Source: an uncultured Acidimicrobiia bacterium
GTDB taxonomy: Bacteria > Actinomycetota > Acidimicrobiia > Spongiisociales > JAENVV01
DNA length: 7,275 nucleotides
Direction of reading: 5' to 3'
Assembly (NCBI GenBank): GCA_905480085.1
Contig: CAJQPD010000237.1
Location: 1 to 7,275 of the forward strand
A program made the position numbers and the translations under genes. How positions within the stretch are numbered: position 1 is the first letter of the stretch; each line of letters starts with the position of its first letter. The notes below the pieces were generated by a model, which saw only the letters and a program-made list of their open reading frames with translations, did not search any database and had not been told where the DNA came from. Shown here in pieces: positions 1 to 5,656 of the stretch.

Positions 1-750
1 TCGCTGGTCGTTCGGCAAGACCCGGACGCCATTCGCAGGTACGCCCACATCGGAACCGGCAACTACAACGGTTCGACAGCTCGAACCTACGAAGACATCG
101 GCCTGTTCACTGCCGACCCCGACATCACCGCCGACCTCGGAGACCTCTTCAATTTCTTGACGGGCCACAGCCGGCTCATCAACTATCGCAAGCTGGCCGT
201 CTCGCCGTATTCGGGCCGACAAACCGTCACCGATCTCATTCGCCACGAGGGAGCGGCACCCGATGGGCACGTCGTGATGAAGTTGAATAGCCTCGTCGAT
301 GCCGGAATCATCGAAGAGCTCTATGCGGCTTCGCAGGCCGGAGCCAGGATCGATCTGTTGGTGAGGGGGATTTGCTGCCTCAGGCCGGGGATTCCTGGTC
401 TGTCAGAGACCATCACCGTCCGCTCGATCGTGGGCCGCTACCTCGAGCACTCACGCATTCTTCGTTTCGGAAGTGCCGATCGTGGCTACCAGTTCTGGAT
501 CGGATCCGCCGACATGATGCCCCGCAACCTTGATCGAAGGGTCGAGGCCCTCACCCCGGTCGAAGCTCCCGAACTCCAAACAAGGCTGCAACAAATCCTC
601 GACGTGCTCCAGGCCGACGATACGTTGACCTGGATACTCAACCCAGACGGGACATACGAGAAACTGGCCGGCCAGACGTCGGAGGCACACACCGTCCTGC
701 ATGAGTTGGCGGTCAGCCGATCCATCGACGATCCGACCTTCGGGTTCTAG
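1..750 (+). CDS. ppk1: Polyphosphate kinase 1, C-terminal part (5' end outside window)
   Basis: Polyphosphate kinase 1 reversibly transfers the terminal phosphate of ATP onto a growing polyphosphate chain. The reading frame is open from the first base and ends at TAG 748-750, giving 249 visible residues, about the last third of a typical ~700-residue enzyme. Clear PPK1 signatures are present: RRYAHIGTGNYN near visible residues 12-23, VRGICCLRPGIPGLSE around 121-135, SIVGRYLEHSRI near 142-153 and SADMMPRNLDRRVE further on. By comparison with the E. coli enzyme, the His of AHIGTGNY (codon 46-48) matches the autophosphorylated histidine and the His of LEHSR (codon 448-450) matches the second essential histidine. 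Both are intact, as is the C-terminal end, so the visible part looks functional. It converges on the amidohydrolase gene with 5 bp between stops. Family assignment is secure; nothing can be said about its promoter or N-terminal domains. Confidence 0.96.
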   Translation, partial: SLVVRQDPDAIRRYAHIGTGNYNGSTARTYEDIGLFTADPDITADLGDLFNFLTGHSRLINYRKLAVSPYSGRQTVTDLIRHEGAAPDGHVVMKLNSLVDAGIIEELYAASQAGARIDLLVRGICCLRPGIPGLSETITVRSIVGRYLEHSRILRFGSADRGYQFWIGSADMMPRNLDRRVEALTPVEAPELQTRLQQILDVLQADDTLTWILNPDGTYEKLAGQTSEAHTVLHELAVSRSIDDPTFGF

Positions 751-763
751 GCGCCTTACCCGA
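740..763. terminator. Possible weak bidirectional hairpin between convergent stops
   Basis: TCGGGT at 740-745 and ACCCGA at 758-763 are exact reverse complements around a 12-base loop. The loop itself contains the palindrome AGGCGCCT (749-756). The structure spans the stop codons of both ppk1 and the convergent amidohydrolase, where a shared terminator would be expected. There is no run of T on either side, so this is not a classical intrinsic terminator. It could be a weak or Rho-assisted element, or chance. Confidence 0.25.
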
Positions 764-1955
764 CCACTTGTAGGCCAGATTTCCAGACAGAGTCGATGAC
801 CCAATCGTCGAATTCGAGCGGGTCGCCGGAAATCATGGTCAGGTCGGCTCGTTTTCCCGGGGTGATGGAACCAACTTCGTTACCGAGGCCGATCAGGTCG
901 GCCGCCGACTGGGTGGCGGCGACCAGCACATCTCGCCGATCCATGCCGCCGCTGGCCATCAGGCTCAATTCTTCAAGATTGTCACCGTGGGGGGTAACGC
1001 CAGTGTCCGTGCCCATGGCGATCTTGACCCCGGCTTGGACCGCCCTGGCAAACGACTGGCGGTGGATCTCGATCACCTCGTTCGCCTTCTGAATTGACGC
1101 TTCCGGGATACGCGCCCCAGCCGCGGCGGCCTTCGAAACACCGGCGGGTGCCACCAGGGTGGGGACCAGGTAGGTGCCGTTGGCGATCATCAACTCGATC
1201 GCCTCGTCATCCAGAAAGATGCCGTGCTCGATGGATCGAATCCCGGCGCGCACGGCATTCTTTATTCCGTCGGCGGCCTGAGCGTGAGCCATCACGAAGA
1301 GTCCGGCGGCTGAAGCCTCGGCGACCAGGGCCTGCAGTTCGACGTGGTCGAAGTGAGCATGCCGGGGGTCATCCCGGGGCGAAAGCACGCCACCGGAGGT
1401 AGCTACTTTGATGACGTCCGCTCCGGCCCGCACGAGTTCCCTGACTTTCTTGCGTACCTCTTCGGGGCCATCCACGATGGTTTTCGGTGCGCCCGGGTGC
1501 TCGCCCTCAAGAACCCGTAGGTGCATCCCGGACGGCAGCCACCCGTCGCCGTGGCCCCCCGTTTGGGAAAGCATCCCGATGGCGATCTGCATGTGAGGGC
1601 CCGATATCAGACCACGTTCGACGGCGGTCTTGACTCCGAGGTCGGCGCCGCCGGCGTCTCGAACTGACGTGATGCCCGCCTCAAGCGTGGCGCGGAGGTT
1701 GCCAATAGCCTGATAGAAGCGCAGGGAGTACGGCTCTTGCATGGAGCCGAACAGGTCCAGAGAGGAAATCATGACATGAACGTGGGTATCGATCAGACCG
1801 GGAAGGATGGTGCGCCCGGTCAGGTCGACCGAGACGTCTCCATCGAGGCCAGGACCCACCTCGATGATCCGGTCACCTTCGACAACCACATCGCTCGGCG
1901 AGAACGCCCGGGCTTCGACGTCGAAGATCCGGGCACCGGCCAGAACCGTTCTCAC
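756..1955 (-). CDS. Metal-dependent amidohydrolase (COG1228, imidazolonepropionase/prolidase-like)
   Basis: This is a 399-residue cytoplasmic hydrolase of the amidohydrolase superfamily, with no signal peptide or membrane segment. The metal ligands appear in order: HVH at His58 and His60, Lys183 in IKVATSGG (the expected carboxylated bridging lysine), His224 in MAHAQA, His244 in IEHG and Asp317 in GTDTG. The segment SQTGGHGDG (130-138) and SGGVLSPRDDP (187-197) are typical of the COG1228 group that includes Xaa-Pro/Xaa-Arg dipeptidase-like carboxypeptidases and imidazolonepropionase relatives. A closing PGKRADL segment (367-372) forms the usual small beta domain. This suggests hydrolysis of an amide or cyclic amide bond, but the substrate cannot be read from sequence. 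The start is GTG at 1955, overlapping the TGA of the upstream tetR as GTGA, with AGGA at 1967-1964 eight bases upstream, so translation is probably coupled. The TetR-type regulator is its likely controller. No hut genes are nearby, so a histidine-degradation role is not supported. Confidence 0.92.
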   Translation of the reverse strand: MRTVLAGARIFDVEARAFSPSDVVVEGDRIIEVGPGLDGDVSVDLTGRTILPGLIDTHVHVMISSLDLFGSMQEPYSLRFYQAIGNLRATLEAGITSVRDAGGADLGVKTAVERGLISGPHMQIAIGMLSQTGGHGDGWLPSGMHLRVLEGEHPGAPKTIVDGPEEVRKKVRELVRAGADVIKVATSGGVLSPRDDPRHAHFDHVELQALVAEASAAGLFVMAHAQAADGIKNAVRAGIRSIEHGIFLDDEAIELMIANGTYLVPTLVAPAGVSKAAAAGARIPEASIQKANEVIEIHRQSFARAVQAGVKIAMGTDTGVTPHGDNLEELSLMASGGMDRRDVLVAATQSAADLIGLGNEVGSITPGKRADLTMISGDPLEFDDWVIDSVWKSGLQVVG

Positions 1956-2560
1956 GTACCCATTCCTGACAGGAGCACCGATACCATCGCGTCCGTGACT
2001 TCCTGGCGCCTCACTCCCGGATCCGGCGAGTCGATAAGGGCTTTGGCTGCCGACATCGTGAGATCCTGAAGAAAGCGTCCGACCAGATCGTATGGAAGGG
2101 CCTTCAGTTCGCCGGCCTCGACCCCACCCTGGTAGATCGTTACGAATTCGGTTGACAGGCCACGATGAGCCCGGCCAACCCGATCCTGGGCTTCGGTTGA
2201 CAGCTTCGCCACTTCGCGATGCAAGATCAGACCGAGTGTCGGATCGCTTGCCACAAAGTCGACCATGGCCACCGAGAGGGCGGCCAGTCGATCTCGCCAG
2301 GAGAGTCCGTCGGGAAGCTCGCGGACCATGCGCTCGATCGTGGCCGGTAAGGTTTCCTCAACGAGGGTTGCCAGCAGGTCCTCTTTGTCCCGGAAATAGT
2401 CATACAGTGTCGTCCGGCCGATTCCGACGGCCCCGGCGACATCGCCGAGCGACACTTGCTCGTATCCATATTCGCCAAAGAGTCGTTCGGCTTCCTCAAG
2501 CACCTGGGCGCGGGTTAGCTCTTTGTGTTCTCCGATGCTGGCAGCTCTGATGCGAGGCAT
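1952..2560 (-). CDS. TetR/AcrR-family transcriptional repressor
   Basis: This is a 202-residue one-component regulator when started at ATG 2560. An N-terminal TetR helix-turn-helix spans about residues 16-63: an ALF-like helix (EEAERLFGEYGYEQVSL) followed by DVAGAVGIGRTTLYDYFRDK, the usual recognition-helix signature. The remaining ~135 residues are a helical ligand-binding and dimerisation domain with no recognisable ligand signature. Start choice: the same frame extends upstream to ATG 2599 and TTG 2605, giving up to 217 residues. The extra residues resemble no part of the family, and no good ribosome-binding site precedes any of the three starts. ATG 2560 places the helix-turn-helix at the usual distance from the N-terminus. 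The sequence TACCAT (2574-2569) ends 8 bases before this ATG, which would suit leaderless transcription, but this is speculative. The gene overlaps the downstream amidohydrolase by 4 bp and is divergent from purA, so it probably regulates itself, the hydrolase and possibly purA. Confidence 0.88.
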   Translation of the reverse strand: MPRIRAASIGEHKELTRAQVLEEAERLFGEYGYEQVSLGDVAGAVGIGRTTLYDYFRDKEDLLATLVEETLPATIERMVRELPDGLSWRDRLAALSVAMVDFVASDPTLGLILHREVAKLSTEAQDRVGRAHRGLSTEFVTIYQGGVEAGELKALPYDLVGRFLQDLTMSAAKALIDSPDPGVRRQEVTDAMVSVLLSGMGT

Positions 2561-2622
2561 GAACCGCAATGGTAGGGGATTGCGCGACGCTACGGACATC
2601 GGCAACTTGGCTGGATCGGGGA

Positions 2623-2643
2623 GATCGTCGAGCCACTACGATC
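2623..2643. promoter_or_regulatory. Candidate TetR operator (21-bp imperfect palindrome)
   Basis: GATCGT (2623-2628) and ACGATC (2638-2643) are exact inverted repeats around a 9-base centre. Two further inner pairs also match, so 8 of 10 base pairs are symmetric. The size and symmetry are typical of TetR-family operators, and the site lies in the 110-bp spacer between divergent tetR and purA. It overlaps TACGAT (2637-2642), a possible purA -10 element. GATC is itself palindromic and common in this window, which weakens the case. No binding specificity can be deduced for this regulator. Confidence 0.35.
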
Positions 2644-2670
2644 AGATCTTACCGACCCGAAGGATCAACG
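2637..2670 (+). promoter_or_regulatory. Possible purA promoter -10 and ribosome-binding site
   Basis: TACGAT at 2637-2642 fits a TANNNT -10 hexamer. No convincing -35 box lies 16-19 bases upstream, which is common in actinobacterial promoters but leaves the call weak. Transcription from it would give a leader of about 20 bases. The ribosome-binding site AGGA at 2661-2664, six bases before ATG 2671, is better supported and decides the purA start. Confidence 0.3.
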
Positions 2671-3945
2671 ATGACAGCCACGATCGTGCTCGGCGCACAG
2701 TGGGGCGACGAAGGCAAAGGCCGGGTCGTCGATCATTTCTCGAAGAACGCGGATATGGCTGTGCGGTTCCAGGGTGGAAACAATGCCGGCCACACGATCG
2801 TCATCGGGGAAGAAAAATTCGCACTGTCGATGACCCCGAGCGGAGTCCTGTATCCCCACGTCACTCCGGTCATCGCCTCAGGAACCGTGATTGACCCGAA
2901 GGCGCTCCTCAAGGAGTTGGCGATGCTCAACGAACGAGGCATCGCGACGTCAAAGCTCCGAATCTCGTCAAACGCTCATCTCATCATGCCGTATCACCGC
3001 AAGATGGATGCCATTCAGGAGCGATACCTTGGCCGAAATCAGATCGGCACCACCAAGAAGGGCATTGGTCCGGCCTACACGGACAAGTTCGCCCGGTCGG
3101 GGATCCGGGTCCAGGACCTGTTCGATCCAAAGATCTTCCGCGACAAACTGACCCTTTCCCTGGTTGAAAAGAACAAGATCCTCACCCGGGTCTATAACCA
3201 ACTCCCGATGGACGCCGACGAGATAGCCACCGAATACCTCGGTTATGCCGAGCAGCTCATGCCGTTCGTCACCGATACCTCCCTTCTCGTTTGGGAAGCG
3301 ATCAACGATGGCAAAACCGTCGTGTTCGAGGGTGGCCAGGGAACCCTGCTCGACGTCGATCATGGAACGTACCCGTTCGTGACATCTTCCAACCCGACCG
3401 CCGGCGGTGTCCTGACCGGCACGGGAATCGGTCCCAAAGCCATCGACGAGGTAATCGGCGTGTCAAAGGCGTACCTGACTCGGGTCGGGACCGGGCCATT
3501 TCCGACCGAACTCCTCGACGAGACCGGCGATCGCATGATCGACCTCGGGCATGAATACGGGGTGGTCACCGGGCGGCGTCGAAGGGCCGGATGGCTTGAC
3601 GTCGTGGCGCTTCGCTACGCGGTTCGAATCAACTCCCTCACGTCGATCTTCTTGACCAAGCTCGACATTCTGTCGGCTTTCGACGAGATCAAAGTGTGCG
3701 TTGGCTATACATCGCTCGGTGAGCATTACAGCGAATTCCCCCGCCAACAGCGGGTTCTCTATAACTGCCAACCAATCTACGAAACGCTCCCCGGCTGGAG
3801 AACCGATATCACCGATACCCGGGCCTACGTCGACCTTCCCAAGGCGGCCCAGCAATACATCGAGTTCATCGAGGATCAACTCCGGACCCCCTGTGACTGG
3901 ATCTCAGTCGGCCCGGAGCGTGAGCAACTCCTGACCCGTCGATGA
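2671..3945 (+). CDS. purA: Adenylosuccinate synthetase
   Basis: PurA joins IMP and aspartate with GTP hydrolysis to give adenylosuccinate, the first committed step to AMP, in the cytoplasm. The protein has 424 residues, close to the usual bacterial length. It begins with the GTP-binding loop GAQWGDEGKGR (8-18), containing the catalytic Asp13, followed by GGNNAGHT with His41. Further signatures are GTTKKGIGPAY (126-136), the DVDHGTYPFVTSSN block (228-241), VGTGPFPTE (272-280), VTGRRRRAGWLD (299-310) and TKLD (329-332). Small departures from consensus are Ala306 where Cys is common and FEGGQG (219-224) where FEGAQG is usual; neither touches a catalytic residue. The frame is open further upstream to 2569, but ATG 2671 with AGGA 2661-2664 gives the standard N-terminus. 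It leads a purA-purD-purE operon and overlaps purD by an ATGA. The promoter region is shared with the divergent tetR. Identification is secure. Confidence 0.98.
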   Translation: MTATIVLGAQWGDEGKGRVVDHFSKNADMAVRFQGGNNAGHTIVIGEEKFALSMTPSGVLYPHVTPVIASGTVIDPKALLKELAMLNERGIATSKLRISSNAHLIMPYHRKMDAIQERYLGRNQIGTTKKGIGPAYTDKFARSGIRVQDLFDPKIFRDKLTLSLVEKNKILTRVYNQLPMDADEIATEYLGYAEQLMPFVTDTSLLVWEAINDGKTVVFEGGQGTLLDVDHGTYPFVTSSNPTAGGVLTGTGIGPKAIDEVIGVSKAYLTRVGTGPFPTELLDETGDRMIDLGHEYGVVTGRRRRAGWLDVVALRYAVRINSLTSIFLTKLDILSAFDEIKVCVGYTSLGEHYSEFPRQQRVLYNCQPIYETLPGWRTDITDTRAYVDLPKAAQQYIEFIEDQLRTPCDWISVGPEREQLLTRR

Positions 3946-5192
3946 GTATGCGGGTTCTACTCATCGGAGGTGGGGGCCGCGAGCATGCCCTCGGCTGGAA
4001 GTTGGTGCAGTCCCCGCGCGTCACCGAGATCATGTCACTTCCTGGCAATCCGGGACTGGCCCAACTCGGATCGGTCATCGAAGGGATCGAGCCAACTGAT
4101 GTCGGGGCAGTAGCGGCCTTCGCCAAAGCCCAGCAGATCGATCTGGTCGTCGTCGGCCCCGAAGCCCCACTGGCAGCCGGCATCGTGGACGCCCTCAACA
4201 GCTTTGGAGTACCGGCCTTTGGACCAACCAGGGCCGCCGCTCGACTGGAATCCTCCAAAACGTTTGCCAAGCAAGTCATGGATCGCGCTTCCGTTCCGAC
4301 TGCCCCATGGGGATCGTTCGATCAACCGGACGAGGCCAAGACGTTCCTGCAAGCCCAGACGGCACCGTATGTAATCAAAGCTGACGGGCTAGCAGCCGGC
4401 AAGGGCGTACTCGTCACCGAAGACCTCGCCGCGGGCGAGGCATGGATCGATGATTGCTTGTCAGGCCGGTTCGGCGACGAACGGGTCCTCATCGAGGCGT
4501 TCCTCGCCGGTCCCGAGCTCAGTATCTTTGCGGTTTGCGATGGAACCGACGCCGTGCTGCTCGATCCGGCTCGCGATTACAAACGCCTCCGCAACGACGA
4601 TCGCGGACCCAACACGGGCGGAATGGGGGCGTTCAGCCCGGTCGATGATCTTCCGCCGGGAATCATGGAGTTTACGCTCGATCAAGTGGTTCGTCCGGTG
4701 CTCTCTGCCATGGCCGAAGATGGAAGCCCGTACATCGGATTTCTGTACGTCGGCTACGTTCTGACGAGCGAAGGCCCATCGGTGCTCGAGTTCAACTGCC
4801 GACTGGGAGACCCCGAAACCCAAGTAGTGCTCCCCCGTCTCGAAACCGATCTACTCGACCTCATCGAAGCTGCTCTGGCTGGAGACATTCGGAAGTCCAG
4901 GGTCGACTGGTCTCCCGAGACGGCCGTAAACGTGGTACTGGCGGCGGAGGGTTACCCCGAAGCTCCGGTCACGGGCACCCGGCTCTCACGACTTGAGCGA
5001 GCTGAGGACGTCATCATCTTTCACGGGGGAACGAACTATGACGATGCCGGACAGGTAGTGACCAGCGGGGGCCGGGTACTCAGTGTGGTTGCCATCGATC
5101 GGACCGCCGATGATGCTCGTGCCCGGTGTTACCGGGCGGTCGATAAACTCCGGTGGCCCGGCATGCAATATCGTTCTGACATAGCGAGGTAG
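3942..5192 (+). CDS. purD: Phosphoribosylamine-glycine ligase (GAR synthetase)
   Basis: PurD couples 5-phosphoribosylamine and glycine with ATP to form glycinamide ribonucleotide, the second step of de novo purine synthesis. The 416-residue protein is slightly shorter than E. coli PurD (429). The N-terminal domain opens with VLLIGGGGREHALGWKL (5-21) and contains VVVGPEAPL (69-77). The ATP-grasp core shows IKADGLAAGKGV (145-156), the DYKR segment (212-215), GPNTGGMGAFSP (222-233) and the metal-binding EFNCRLGDPETQ (283-294). The C-terminal domain shows VVLAAEGYP (331-339) and TSGGRVL (374-380). The NCRLGD block differs from the usual NARFGD or NVRFGD, but the Glu and Asn ligands are kept. The start at ATG 3942 overlaps the purA stop as ATGA, which implies coupled translation. 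A second in-frame ATG at 3948 is an alternative that would remove two residues. No strong ribosome-binding site is seen. The stop is TAG 5190-5192, 2 bp before purE. Confidence 0.97.
   Translation: MSMRVLLIGGGGREHALGWKLVQSPRVTEIMSLPGNPGLAQLGSVIEGIEPTDVGAVAAFAKAQQIDLVVVGPEAPLAAGIVDALNSFGVPAFGPTRAAARLESSKTFAKQVMDRASVPTAPWGSFDQPDEAKTFLQAQTAPYVIKADGLAAGKGVLVTEDLAAGEAWIDDCLSGRFGDERVLIEAFLAGPELSIFAVCDGTDAVLLDPARDYKRLRNDDRGPNTGGMGAFSPVDDLPPGIMEFTLDQVVRPVLSAMAEDGSPYIGFLYVGYVLTSEGPSVLEFNCRLGDPETQVVLPRLETDLLDLIEAALAGDIRKSRVDWSPETAVNVVLAAEGYPEAPVTGTRLSRLERAEDVIIFHGGTNYDDAGQVVTSGGRVLSVVAIDRTADDARARCYRAVDKLRWPGMQYRSDIAR
5186..5190 (+). promoter_or_regulatory. Ribosome-binding site of purE inside the purD end
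   Basis: GAGGT lies 4 bases before ATG 5195 and overlaps the final codons and stop of purD. It supports the chosen purE start and indicates that purE is translated from the same transcript as purD. Confidence 0.55.
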
Positions 5193-5194
5193 AT

Positions 5195-5656
5195 ATGAGC
5201 AAGGTTGCAATAGTTATGGGGTCGGGCAAGGACCGCCCCGTCATGGAGAAGGCGGCGGCAACGCTCGCCGGGTTCGGCATTGACAACACAATGGCGGTGA
5301 TGTCAGCCCACAAGACACCCGACGTTGCATTGAATTTCGCTGAAAGTGCAGCAAAAGACGGATACTCGATCATTATCGCCGGCGCAGGAAAGGCGGCTCA
5401 TCTGGCGGGTGTCATGGCTGCCAAGTCGTTACTCCCGGTAATCGGGGTTCCCCTGTCGGCATCGCTCGATGGCATGGATGCCCTCCTGTCGACCGTCCAG
5501 ATGCCGACCGGTATTCCTGTTGCGACCGTGGCGATTGATGGGGCGACGAATGCCGCGCTTCTGGCAGTCGCCATCCTGGCCATCGACGACGAAGCCTTGA
5601 CAAGAAAGCTCGCCGACTACCGCGCTGAACTAGCGGAAGTCACCCTCAAGGGTTAG
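5195..5656 (+). CDS. purE: N5-carboxyaminoimidazole ribonucleotide mutase, divergent class I PurE
   Basis: PurE of class I converts N5-CAIR, made by PurK, to CAIR in purine synthesis and works as a homo-octamer in the cytoplasm. The 153-residue protein shows the family pattern: [10 protein letters not shown] (4-13), SAHKTPD (37-43), [12 protein letters not shown] (61-72), and later [24 protein letters not shown], with the class I core MP-G-PV-T-AI and NAALLA. The active-site His39 and Asp13 are kept. Three signature positions differ from the E. coli type: GSxSD is GSGKD, AHRTPD is AHKTPD, and GAGGAAHLPG is [10 protein letters not shown]. Two loops are also one to two residues shorter than in E. 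coli, by my hand alignment. Vertebrate PAICS has Lys after the catalytic AH, but the rest of this protein is class I. The HLAG and [10 protein letters not shown] features recall a PurE subgroup I have seen in other bacteria. purK is not in the window. The 3' end overlaps the convergent kinase gene by 27 bp. Family is secure; exact activity is inferred. Confidence 0.94.
   Translation: MSKVAIVMGSGKDRPVMEKAAATLAGFGIDNTMAVMSAHKTPDVALNFAESAAKDGYSIIIAGAGKAAHLAGVMAAKSLLPVIGVPLSASLDGMDALLSTVQMPTGIPVATVAIDGATNAALLAVAILAIDDEALTRKLADYRAELAEVTLKG

Noticed and set aside
736..745. ACC-TTCG-GGT mini-hairpin at the ppk1 end
   Set aside because: A 3-4 bp stem is too short to call an element even with a stable TTCG loop; it is within the ppk1 coding sequence.
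451..804. A 117-codon minus-strand frame across the ppk1 end
   Set aside because: It overlaps conserved PPK1 motifs and the end of the amidohydrolase gene; both real genes explain the region fully.
2092..2550. A 152-codon plus-strand frame opposite tetR
   Set aside because: It is antisense to a clear TetR helix-turn-helix protein, and its arginine- and proline-rich translation is typical of a GC-rich shadow frame.
2569..2670. In-frame upstream extension of purA by 34 codons
   Set aside because: PurA families begin at the MTATIVLGAQWGDEG region, there is a good ribosome-binding site at 2661-2664, and the extension would run through the tetR control region.
5642..5653. ACCC/GGGT hairpin with TCAA loop at the end of purE, considered as a terminator
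   Set aside because: The stem is only 4 bp, lies inside coding sequence of both genes, and is not followed by a T-run.
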